Part shown: positions 1 through 11,289 of the stretch, piece after piece
How positions within the stretch are numbered: the first letter of the stretch is position 1
Layout of the letters: every line of letters starts with the position of its first letter
Assembly: GCA_028023455.1 (NCBI GenBank)
Contig: JAQFVV010000233.1
Coordinates: 1,072,501 to 1,136,500, forward strand
Direction of reading: 5' to 3'
Source: Epiperipatus broadwayi
Lineage: Eukaryota; Onychophora; Udeonychophora; Euonychophora; Peripatidae
DNA: 64,000 nt
The notes under the pieces: model-generated
Told to the model about the DNA's origin: nothing
The model's input: the letters and a program-made list of their open reading frames with translations, nothing else
Databases searched by the model: none
Program-made: the position numbers and the translations under genes

Positions 1-26
1 TAATTAAAGTAAAGACTAAGAAACGA

Positions 27-395
27 ATGCACAAAAGGAAAAAATCCGCATTGCATCAAGAGCCTATACAAACTAATGAACCTGACAAACATAGTGAAAG
101 AAAATCAAAGAAAAATGATACAAAGTCTACCACACCAGCATTAAAAAAAACAAAACTCACAAATAAAACAGGTGAAACAGATTATCCGGCTAATGAATCA
201 ACATTTCATTGGACCAGACAAAAACAAAGTACAAATCAATTGACACAGGAGCAGCTTCTTCTGATGGCAGGAGTGGATGTACACAGAAGATCTACTAAAT
301 CTAAGGATATCATAACAAATACCATGTCTCAAAATACAGAGACAGACTTTGAAGCACCATTAAAAATAGACTATCAAGATGAGTGGCATAAATAA
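27..395 (+). CDS. Candidate ORF1 or ORF1 C-terminal remnant of the L1/Tx1-like element
   Basis: This is a 122-codon frame just upstream of the endonuclease-RT ORF. The product is rich in Lys, Asn, Thr and Gln; its first 55 residues are strongly basic and look disordered. No zinc knuckle, RRM or coiled coil is evident. Position and charge suit a nucleic-acid-binding ORF1 protein or its tail, but that is inferred from context alone. The frame may start beyond the window, so the first ATG here need not be the real start. It could also be a chance frame inside the element's leader. Confidence 0.3.
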   Translation: MHKRKKSALHQEPIQTNEPDKHSERKSKKNDTKSTTPALKKTKLTNKTGETDYPANESTFHWTRQKQSTNQLTQEQLLLMAGVDVHRRSTKSKDIITNTMSQNTETDFEAPLKIDYQDEWHK

Positions 396-665
396 CACAT
401 ATAGACTTTCAAACCAGGACAATTTTTTGGATTTAATTCCAAATGTGAAAATAATTATCATGTTTATGAACAAAAATATGCACAACAAACTCAATAGAAC
501 TTCACTTGCAAGGGTAAGTTCATTGTTTTCACAGTGGTGTATTATTATAATTTTTCTTTTCTATTTAACACATTCCTATTATACTTTTACTAATATTAGT
601 TGTCCCATTCATTATACAATAAACTATAAAATATCATTCTCCCACCATTTTATATAATTGATAAT

Positions 666-3600
666 ATGGGTCTTTCTATTACAGCAGTCAATGTAAGGGG
701 TATTAACTCTACCCAGCGAATATATGCAATTAGCAATTGGATAAGGCAATTCTCACCCCATATCCTTTTATTTACAGAGACAAAATGCTCAGTACATTCA
801 GCATTTAATCCTGAACTCTACCTTAGTAAATTTGGATACAGTAAATTTTCAACATCTGATATTGCTGCTGCTGGGGTAGGGATTCTCATCCATCATTGTT
901 CTCCTTTTCAAACTTTTAAAATTTTGTACTTAGATCAGCATATGAGTATAATTATTCTTTATCATTCTTCTTTTACAGTGAATTTAATAACATTCTATTT
1001 ATATAATCAGCCAGTGTTAATTCACCAATTAATAAATAAAATAAATTTAATTTTAGCTACAAATTCTTACCCAACTATAATCATGGGTGATTTTAACATG
1101 TCTTATAAGAATTTTACATTAAAATACCTTCATTTGATTAATAAAAATCTCATGAGTGCTGAAGGTTTTTTTCCAACTAACTCCATTTCATTCTACACTA
1201 AAAAACACTCCTCTCTAATAGACCTTGTATTCTATTCACCAGATCTACATTTCATAATAAATCCCTCTCTATGTCCTGTAACTTTCTCTGATCATTTAGC
1301 ACTTAATGTGGAACTTGCAATACACATGCAACATCAACCAATTCTTCCTCTAAATAAAACTACTCGTCTTCTTTTAAAATCCACTACACCTGAAGCTGTT
1401 CTCTCTCCGATTTCTATTTATTTTAAGAAGGTAGACATACTATCTTTAAACCCAGTAGAGGCCTGGCTATCATTTATTAACATAATCTCTTCTACTATTC
1501 AACATTATACCTCCAAAAATAGTTCTCCCACTAATCTTGTTAATAAGTTAGATACAATACACTTAAAACTAAAAAATACTTCATGTGACCCTTCTTCAGT
1601 TACATCAATAATGTTTTTAAAACAAGAATACAAGCAAACCCAACTCATACTGGCTGATTATCTCTCTATAAAAAAAGCAAAAATTTTTCTAGCTAATCCC
1701 CATAACTGGTCTAAAGGATATATTCGGTGGGCTTTAGGTTATACTCCCAAAAAATTAACTCCTTCATCTATTATTTTTGATTCAAAAATGATTGCTGGGG
1801 AAGACATGACTCCCCAAATATATTACCACTTTAAATCTAGACTCCAAAAATTTCCTTTTCCAAAATTTTCTTCATTTCACTTTGGTTTTACCACAGAAGA
1901 ACATAACATTACAAAGTATGAAATTGCTCTCAAGTTGAACAATTTTCCCAACAATACACACCCAGGTACACATGCAATTTCCAAAATTTTTATTATCACA
2001 TCTTAGCCACTTTACTATCCCAATAGTACACAATATGATAAATTATTTATCAAAACAAATATATAACATTGACCAACTTTATCCAGTATCACTGGTCCCT
2101 TTTCTAAAAAAAAATACACTTCCTTCTCCTCTAGATAATCTACGCCCTATTTCAATGTCTCCTCTGATCATCAAACTAATAGAGTCTCTTTTAAAAGACA
2201 AAATTCAACCCCTAATACTTCCTGGGTTGTCTAAGTTTCAGTTTGCTAGAAAAGGATGTTCTACTTCTGAAGCACTTATGTTATGTAAAATATTAATAGA
2301 GGATGTAAGACAAGCTAGAAAATCAGCACCTATTGCAATTCAATTAGACATACAGGCTGCATTCGATTCGGTGCCTGTGGACAAGCTGCTACAGGTGCTT
2401 AGTCAACATAAGATTCCAATACCTATAATGTATGTTCTAGCAAACCTGCTCATCAATAGAAAAATACACATTACTCTTAATGGCAAAATGTCCCCTGACT
2501 TCACTCCACACAACTCAATACCACAAGGCTCTCCCCTTAGTTCACTGTTTTTTATCACATATATTAACCCCTCCTACTAGAAATAGAATCTAAATTGCCA
2601 GGAATATATGTACCCCTCATAAACCAATCCATCAATCATATTTCATACATGGATGATATAGTCATTTTTTTGCCATCCAAAAAACATTTGCCTTTAATGT
2701 ATACCATTTTAGAAAATTACTCTGCAGCTTATAGTTTAAAATTTAATAAAGAAAAAACATCTATTTGGAGTATACTTTCTGGTAATCAAATTCATTCAGT
2801 TTGCAGTTCCCCTCCCCACAAATTTCTTGGTCTCCCAATTCATCTGTCTATGAATGCAATGAGAAAGATTATACAAGAACAATTAATATCTGCAATTGAA
2901 AAGGTGACAACCTCACTTTCAAAAGCATATCTTTCATTGCATAGTAAAATATCACTCATTAACATATTAATTTTCCCAAAAATAAATTACTATGCACCTA
3001 TCATTAAATTTACTAACTCATTTAAGAAAAAAATTAACTCTTTTTGCACCAAACTCATTTGGAATAAAAAGGCAGTGGTAATAAGCATCAAAAGTCTGCA
3101 AAAACATTCAAGACAAAATGGCCTGTCATTACACTGCATTTCAACATTCTATTACCAAAAAACTCACAATGCATTAATGAAACTTTATATGACATATGAA
3201 AATTTTCAAGTGTTTCTTCCAATATCACCTACAGACACTCCACCTCCTATTAAAAATAAATTCATTAACAATCTAATAAAAACAATATTCAAACATAAAG
3301 TACCTGCTACAAACCTTTTCTCAACTAAAATTAAGTCTTGGGAAGCACATTACATAACAACTAATTTCAGTCCCTTTGAAAATCCCATTAGCTTAATTAA
3401 TATCACAAATAAAGCTATAATCCAAAAATTTAAATTCTGGTACTTGGAGCCTAAGTACTTAGATTTTCTAATAAAAATCAACCTTAGAGCTTTACCTACC
3501 AATGCTTTTCTGGCTGGAAGATGGAGATCTCCAAACATAGATGCCATTTGTCAACTATGTAATAAAGAAGAAGAAACAACAGAACATTTTATTTCTCAGT

Positions 3601-3863
3601 GTACTTCTCTCAAAACATATCGAGAACTAATTGCTGATATAACCCATAATCCAAAATGATCATTGACAGTATTGATAGAAAATATTCAAAGAGGGTTGTT
3701 TCCAACAATAAGAGTAACAATCTTTATACTATACACACTCTGGTTTATGAGATGCCACTTTATATTCAATCCCACATCTCGTAAACTTAAATCACTTTTT
3801 CTCAATAAGTTAGGAAAAATTAAACAAAAGAGATCAAGCACTAGTTCATCCACACAGATATAA
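666..3863 (+). pseudogene. Endonuclease-reverse transcriptase (ORF2) of the L1/Tx1-like element, broken
   Basis: This would make the target-site nick and copy the element's RNA. The first segment (666-2006) is an APE-type endonuclease with the expected residues: Asn in NVRGI (residues 9-13), Glu in TETK (37-40), GDFN (141-144), SLID (183-186) and SDH (208-210). The RT follows after a frame change near 1970. It shows LDIQAAFD (motif A), IPQGSPLSS (motif B) and, after a second frame change near 2580, YMDD (motif C, near 2650). The C-terminal region holds CQLC...EH....C at about 3550-3600, the zinc-like motif typical of these ORF2 proteins. A TGA at 3657-3659 interrupts the frame, which continues to 3863. 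YMDD is unusual, since LINE enzymes mostly carry F/Y-A/V-DD. The gene cannot make a full protein. Confidence 0.85.
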
Positions 3864-4167
3864 GGGTTTACCTACTTTATCGATTTTGAATCAAATTGAC
3901 AACACCACTGTGAAACATGAATACGCATATTTACTATATATAAGTGAGTTTTGTTAGTCATATATGTATATAATATTGTTACTGTTATTGGTAATTTTTT
4001 TCCTCAGTTTTTCAACATAATGTAACCTAATATTTAATGTAATATTAATAATTGTGACTTATTTCACATGATGTTTTATTTGTAGTTTAACAAAATTAGA
4101 TATATACACAAAAAATATAAAGATGATTACTAATTGACAAGTATATAAATATTTACTTGTGATTTTA

Positions 4168-4173
4168 AATAAA
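4168..4173 (+). terminator. Likely poly(A) signal of the L1/Tx1-like element
   Basis: AATAAA lies about 300 bp past the end of ORF2, shortly before the trinucleotide tract. In this AT-rich DNA the hexamer is common, so its position is the main support. Confidence 0.4.
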
Positions 4174-4208
4174 GTCCTTTAATAACTCAGTATTAGTAGT
4201 CATGATCC

Positions 4209-4814
<606 letters not shown>

Positions 4815-5470
4815 TTTTTTTTCAAAATAATCTTTATTTGCACAAAAAGTAAAATATACATTGTAATATAGAGTTATGTTTACAATCATGTCTGACACAT
4901 TAAAGACTAATTAGTTATTAAATTAGATGATGAGTACAGGATTAAAACTAAAATTTTATATTATGTTACTTATCAGGGGTGATCTAATTTGGCATATAAA
5001 TCCCATGGTGTGTAAAGTTTGAGTGTCATGAATAAATAATATACATGGCCATTGCTAAATATTTAATTGACTCCATGTTTACTCAGCACAGCTAGGCAGG
5101 CATGTTTTTAGATTACTTTCTTTAGCTTTATATAATAACTTTGAGAAGATGTCTTCAATAAGACCGGCCAACTCTCTATCAAATAATACCTTACATCTAA
5201 TCTTCCATATGATAAAATTTATGAAAGTGGCCAGGCAGATGGAGCCAAAATTTCCATTTTTGAATGCATCATTAAGGTAGACATTTGAAGAATTGTATCC
5301 TGTAATCCTCTGTAGGGCAATATTTCATAACCAAGTCCACCATTCACATTGATAGAGTATGTGTTCAATGGACTTGTCAAATCTTCTACAAAGAGTACAT
5401 ATTGTATCAATGTTGTGCCCCCTCTGATTACAAAGAAACATCTCAATAGGCAAACTTTAAAAGAAAATAT
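4815..5470 (-). pseudogene. 3' fragment of an L1/Tx1-like LINE (ORF2 C-terminus and tail)
   Basis: On the minus strand, about 5335-5435 encodes a short stretch with CTLC, then eight residues, His, four residues, Cys. The spacing matches the C-terminal motif of the plus-strand LINE at 3550-3600, and the residues before it (NID-ICTLC against NIDAICQLC) also align. A stop follows soon after, but the frame resumes for about 60 codons of C-terminal-like sequence. The fragment ends near 4820 with AATAAAG and an A-rich tail read on the minus strand. It is a 5'-truncated dead copy from a related but distinct family. Confidence 0.6.
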
Positions 5471-6389
5471 TACATTAATGATGACTTATTTGTTCCAATG
5501 CATGAGTATTTAATTTTCCAAGATTTGCTTCCCTAAAATTTAAATGTTAAATTTATTATACTGACTGATTAATTCCATTTATTTCTGAATGGTTATTAAG
5601 TTTATAATTGTAGATTTCAGATAGCTATCTTGAATGTTAAGCTCTAGATGCAACATAGATATGTATGTCAAGCAATTACTTAGTTTTTGTTTGTTTTTTT
5701 AAAAAAATTGAGTGAGGATAAAGGAAAAGAGGGTGCAGTCATCCTTGATTGCGATATATTTTATTTACTCCTCCATTGCTAATGAATTCCAATCCAGTGG
5801 TTTATTTAATTATTCTGTAGAATGAAAATAATGAATATATATAAAGTACAATTGATTTCTCTTTCAATTTTTTTAAAAAAAATTTTCCTTCCTGTCCTTT
5901 TTTTTAATGTGCAGTTGATGATTTCTCATAATAACAATTGTTAATATCTTTTTAAAACATTTGAAGTAAAAGAATGCTAATTAGATACATATATAAAAAA
6001 TATTACATTGAAAATTTATTCGACAGTTTACAAAATATATACAAAATAATAAACAACAACATTGCATTTTTAAATAATTATCAAAAATAAAATAATCTTT
6101 TATTATAATCAGCAATTTATATGCTTTTATTTACAATACTGATATATACCCACACTAATTTGAACATATCATTATTGCCCTTTAAAATCTCACCATCAAA
6201 AAAAATAAAACCATAAATAAACAAAATAATAAATCCAAATAACAATAACTATGACTAACAACAATAAACAATAACACCCAATATATATATAAACCAAATC
6301 AAAGAGATTTTTTTTAAAAAAGTCAAAAATGACACTTTGATAAAATAAAGATGGATTTGTTGATCCTTTACAATATATATATATATAAG
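5471..6389. other. AT-rich region, no gene seen
   Basis: Contains poly-A/T runs and short (AT)n, including about 20 bp of (AT)n near 6370. No frame of note and no repeat arms were recognised. Confidence 0.5.
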
Positions 6390-6740
6390 AGTGTGTGCAT
6401 GCATAATGAACAATGATAAAGATAGGTATGAGATTGTGGTGTCTGGGCCAACTGATGAAGTGCTGAGCATGAATTTTGCATCTTGGGTACCATACATCTT
6501 TCCATATGTGTTTAGTCATATATTTATAATTACATCCCTGCACCAGATGTTGAAGATGAAGAGAAACCACTGCCTATATTGCTTGAAAGTGGTAGAATGA
6601 AAATTACACTTCAGGGATAATAATTATTGGATAATCTCTAGTCTAATGAATGACTAACAAAAATCATTAATATACTTCCATTAAGTAGTTTATGTCAAAG
6701 TTGTAAGGGCAGCAAGTTTGAAGCTTGTCAATTAAGTTGT
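6390..6740 (-). repeat. SINE-like dispersed repeat, copy 1
   Basis: A unit of about 330 bp bounded by (AT)n at both ends. It shares long stretches with 6755-7080 and 15540-15775, for example AAGATAGGTATGAGATTGTG near the start and GGGCAGCAAGTTTGAAG near the end. Read on the minus strand, its start resembles a tRNA-type box A, clearest in copy 2 (TAGCTTAATTGATGAG). No good box B is seen, so tRNA origin is only a suggestion. Short frames across it are not conserved between copies. Confidence 0.55.
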
Positions 6741-6754
6741 AATAATTTGTTCTC

Positions 6755-7080
6755 CCTATATATACTAAACAATGACAAAGATATGTATGAGAGATTGTGG
6801 TCTGGGACAAATGGTGAATGCTGATTTTGCATGAAATATGATATCTTTTTTTGGTTATATGCTTATGATTACATCCCTCCATAAGGTGTTGAAAGTGGAT
6901 AGAAATCAGTTTCTATCTTGTGTGGGAGTGGTGTAGTGAAAATTACATTACAGAAATATTAATTATTGAATCATGACTAACAAAAATTATTATTATATTT
7001 CTATTAAATGGTTTGTATCAAAGTTATGAGGGCAGCAAGTTTGACACTCATCAATTAAGCTACAGAAATTTGCTATATAT
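6755..7080 (-). repeat. SINE-like dispersed repeat, copy 2
   Basis: The second copy of the same unit in the same orientation, directly after copy 1 and again bounded by TATATA. It ends at the (AT)n that flanks the LTR element starting at 7091. The minus-strand head carries TAGCTTAATTGATGAG, close to a box A consensus. Confidence 0.55.
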
Positions 7081-7090
7081 ATATATATAT

Positions 7091-9282
7091 TAAACTGGAT
7101 TGATTTCCGATTCAGTTGTTTTATTACTAAAATTTAAAAAGGGAAAGACAACTTAATTTTCATTAAATGTTGTTAAAATGTTTTTCATTATTATTTAAAA
7201 AAAAAAACAGAAAAAGGCATACGTGTATTTAATAAACACATACGCATTTATATTTAAAATAGTTTACTTTCACTACTTTGTTTATAAAATTGATTTTAAA
7301 ATAGTTTATTTTCTCAGCCTGTTTTGATAAATTTGATTTAAAACAGGCAAGCTTGCTAATTATGTATTAATCATTTTTAAAGTTAATTCTAAAAAAAAAA
7401 GCAGAGGTTTAATTGTGTTGTTGTTTTTGTTTCAATAATCCCTGGATGGAATTCTTAAATTAGATTGAGTGGGAAATTAATATTTACCCTGCCTGAGACA
7501 TATAATTGGAGACTAATGAAAGTTTTCGCGGGAAATGTAGCGAGGCAAGGATAGCCCGCGAATTTTAGATAGAGGAGATTCAGTATAGAAATAGACACTT
7601 GCATTATTGCCTGCAGAGGGTCACACCACTTTGGATAGCAGTTCAGATGTTTAATTCCTGCTAAAAACTTAAACCATTATCGACAAACTTCGTTACTGTG
7701 TAAGATGGCAAAATTTACCGCTATGAGTTTTGCCATCATTAGAATGTCTTGCTAATTTAAACAAAGGATGGACCCATGCCTACCAGCTCTCCTTCAGTCA
7801 TGCCATGAGCCTCTAAAATAAACACTGCCTCTACCTTGCCACTGTCAAAGGACCTGAAAATGGATTAAAGATAAATGTGTGCACTCTATGTGAACTGTGC
7901 TTTATCGTAAGATGAAATTTTCTTTTATTCTTTCCAGGGTAAATTTCTTTTCATTAAATCTCCACTCAATCTAATAAATCTGTAATCTAAATTAATATTT
8001 AACTTCATATTGATTAGCTACATTTATTCTCTTTTGTTGTACTTTGCCATGTGTTAGATTCCAAGTTTGCTTTAAGTGTTGTTTATTGGAGAGTGACATG
8101 TGAATTTTTCTATTTTATGCCTCCTTTACTAAATGCTTTGGCAATTGTGTATATTTTGAATGCTTACCTATAATTATTTTAGTAGCCCAAATAAATTTTA
8201 AATACTGTGTTTGCACTTTTGCAAACCACCCAAATCTTTTGGCTGGTGACTTTGTTTTCATAGTCTTCATTTCTTATCTCTCTGAAAGCGGAAACTATAA
8301 TTGTTTTTGCTTTGTAATTTTATAAATCACCAGCAAGAAGACAATATTTATCCCTTTTGTAAATTACAGGTGAGAGAAACTTTCACTGCTAAAGCATTTA
8401 TAGCTTTCATATTTTCGTACTCATGTGCACTCTCTGTTAGATTTATTTTGTATTTACATGTATAGTTTAAAATTTATCAGAGCGTGTACTCAGAACTTGT
8501 GTCATAAATTTATTTTTTATTATAATTATTGGTAATTCATTTCTTTAAATGCTGGGGCAGATATTACTGATTTTCTTATGATTTACTTGTCTCCTATTGA
8601 GACCATTAATTCTTAGATTAGTTTTGTCAATCATTTGGTTGGGGAGTTGCCAGTTTTATTTGTTTGTTTTCCATTCATTCTGAAGCATATTTGTCATGGT
8701 TCTTGGGGTAAATCAATCATCTTTGCTTTGAACATAGTTTTAAGATGCAGCTTCTACTAGCATATGACATTTGGATCCCGACACATTTGTTTTTGGGGTC
8801 TAGAAAAGCTCGCTAGTGCTGGTTTCATTGATTTATTTCAAGAACGTATTGTTTTCATACCTGTGAATGGGAAAACCAACATTTAGAGGACTTCTCTTCT
8901 GCTGAATGAAATTGCTTCCTCCCTGTAGAACTAGTTATTAGAGAGTCGGTAAGTCTGCTAGAGCAATGTGTTTAGTCATTCTAGTACACGCCTGAGATAA
9001 CCCTATTGATTTTCATGCAAACTTTTTCTTACAAGTTGTTTTGCTCTTAAATAAAAGTTTAAAATTTGTTCAAAGTTAATTTGGCTGATGTTTGTCTTTG
9101 TGCTTTGATTTCTCAACTGTCTAAACAATATTTAAGATATCTTGTTTCTCCCTAAGTTTAGCCCGGCACATTTTGATTCTCATATCCTGTCCACCTTTAA
9201 AATAAATGTCTAGTCCCAATTTTCGGGCTAATGGTGCCCCTATGGTCAGGATGTGTGAATCTAAAAGCTTTTGTCCGGCACA
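7091..9282 (+). repeat. 5' LTR of Gag-only element 1
   Basis: About 2192 bp, matching 11290-13500 along its length. Compared with the 3' copy it lacks a short stretch near 7365 and one near 8055, and carries a few extra bases near 8770. The first dinucleotide is TA rather than TG. The internal region begins with TAGGATAGTAATTTTAGCCC; no clear tRNA primer-binding site is evident there. Confidence 0.9.
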
Positions 9283-9650
9283 TAGGATAGTAATTTTAGC
9301 CCATCAACATGGGGCTTTGAGTTTTCAAGCCCATGTGAGATTTTGTTTGGACAGTTGAAAAAGATTTCAGGTGTAAGTGGCAAGATCTAGTCAGTAGAGG
9401 TTCGATTTTTGTTAATTATTGCAGGTATTGTTGGAGCAGTTTGGTAGAATGGGGTTTTGTCTTTTTCATATGACATAAATAAATAACAAATAGCAGTTTT
9501 TTTTTGGAAAAGAAAAATCTTTCGGAGTTGAATTTTTTTCTGAATTTAAAATAGTTCATTGTCTTCTTGCATATAAATAAATAGTGTTTTATTTGCTTTG
9601 AGATTTTTGTTAAAAAAAAAAGTTAGTATAGTGAGTTAGCTTTGTGTAAA

Positions 9651-11054
9651 AATGGAAGGTAAAGAAGAAGATGACAGGATGGCTGGTTTGGAAGAGAGCC
9701 CTGTTTTATTTAAATACCCCCAGATAGTAGAAAAAAGAGAGCGAGACACAGATGATGATAAAGTTGTTACTAGAAATGAAACAAAGTCAGCAAGCTGAGA
9801 TGAAAGAAATATGATAAGAGTTGCTAGAAATGAAACAAAGTCAGCAAGCTGAGATGACAGAAATACGACAAGAGTTGCTGGAAATGAAACAAAATATAAC
9901 AAAACAAAATAGAGAAATAAAACTGAGTCAACAAACAATACTGCAGGAGTTGAGAGCAGAAATGAAAAGAATGGGACAGGAAATATTGAAGAAAGTCGAC
10001 AAAAATCAGGCAGCTATAGAAGCCATAGAGAAAGATCGGAATAAGGAGGTTCAGGAAGTTGATATTTTAAAGGAAGAGATGAAAGAAGTAAAAGATGAGG
10101 TACAGTAAGGTAGTGTTAGGACAGGTAGTTTAGAACTAACTAAAGATGGTGCAGGTTGAAGGGATGTTCAAGGAATGGATAGACATACATAAAACAACAC
10201 AAGTAGAATTGGAGATGTTAAAGGAAGGAGAAATGTAGAGAGAAATAGATCTGAGGGTTGATGGTGCTGTCAGGAAATTAGAAAAGATGTTTGAAGGCAT
10301 AGAGGAAAGTAAGGATAATTTGAAAACAGAAGTGCAACAAACTTGTATTGATATGATAAAAGGACTCGAATATAGGCTAGCTGGGATAGAGAATAAACAT
10401 AGGGCATTCTATACTCAAGACAAACAGTATGGAACAGAAAATGAATATAGAGAGTCGAGAAGTAAAAGACAGGAGGGGCCCTCCAGTAGATTTTTGGAAA
10501 AACAATTCCTAATAGAAACGTTCAAGGCTGAGGTGGGAGAAAGCCCATTAAATCATTTAGGAAGTTTAGCTAATATGTTTTGTGTCCAAGACTGGCCGGA
10601 AAGGGATAAAGTTACAGTCGCCAGTAACTACCTTTGTGAAACAGCCTCTGACTGGTGGCACACTTTATTCACCAAACCAAGAACATTTGAGGAATATAGG
10701 CACGCTATTTTAAGAACATTTTGGAGTGAATCCAGACAGGATGGGATACTCTATAAAATATCCCATGAGAGATATCCCAGCGTTCACGGTGAAACATACT
10801 CACAATTTTTTTATAGACAAGTAGCGAAATTCAAGGCATTAATGGCATTTCCATTGTCAGACGATCATGTCACGAGGACTATCCGGCATAATATGCCACC
10901 AGACATACAATAAATGATGTTAAGTAATAATGGGTGGTCGATAGAAGAAATGGCAGAATTTTTAACGGCTGTAGATTTTGGCAATGTATCAAGAGAACCT
11001 GTAGACAGGTTCAGGAGAGTAGATCATACTGATCAATCTCTCCATAAGAAGTAA
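9651..11054 (+). pseudogene. gag: Gag of element 1, interrupted
   Basis: Structural protein that would form the retrotransposon particle. The frame opens at 9651, then is broken by frame changes and stops near 9800, 10107, 10226 and at 10911-10913, running on to 11052-11054. The N-terminal half (9821-10420) is a long charged coiled coil with repeated LLEMKQ-type heptads. The C-terminal half (about 10490-11050) is a Ty3-type capsid with ETASDWWHTLF, FWSESRQDGILYKIS and HNMPPDIQ. Those blocks align with AWWILL, YWSEEKQEGLLHKLS and HNLPPWIQ in the intact Gag at 57373-58494. No CCHC zinc knuckle is found. The stop at 10911 falls where the intact copy has an arginine codon, so it is a point change. 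Confidence 0.8.
9758..9895 (+). repeat. 54-bp tandem repeat inside the gag coiled coil
   Basis: Two full units and part of a third, each with a GAAATGAAACAAAGTCAGCA core, encode an 18-residue piece of the coiled coil. The first copy carries a stop (ATATGATAAG) and is 3 bp longer near its start. Confidence 0.75.
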
Positions 11055-11289
11055 CCGCCTGACCGAGCATAAGTGATATTAATCAGACGTACTGTTTAAA
11101 AAAAAAAAAATTTTCTTCATGATTTACGAGAATGGATAAGTGTTTGAAATGAAATATTGTTTTGTTTTTCATGAGTGTGAGGCAAACATTTGGCAGAATT
11201 TCTAGGGGTAGTTTTTGAAATGTTTATAGTTTAAAAAAAAGAAAAAAGTTGCAGGAATGTTTTTTTTTTTGATCGCATGTTGAGGCAGT

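Larger units (their letters stand above)
1..4195 (+). mobile_element. L1/Tx1-like non-LTR retrotransposon, nearly complete, decayed
   Basis: The order is a small basic ORF, a short spacer, an APE-endonuclease plus reverse-transcriptase ORF, and a 3' UTR with an AATAAA signal, which is the standard plan of L1/Tx1-type LINEs. The left end runs off the window. The main ORF has two frame changes and one internal stop, so the copy is dead. The clade is inferred from the APE endonuclease, the two-ORF layout and a C-terminal C-x2-C-x8-H-x4-C motif; a tree would be needed to be precise. Fragments that share this C-terminal motif occur at 4.8-5.5 kb (minus) and 21.8-23.3 kb (plus). Confidence 0.8.
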
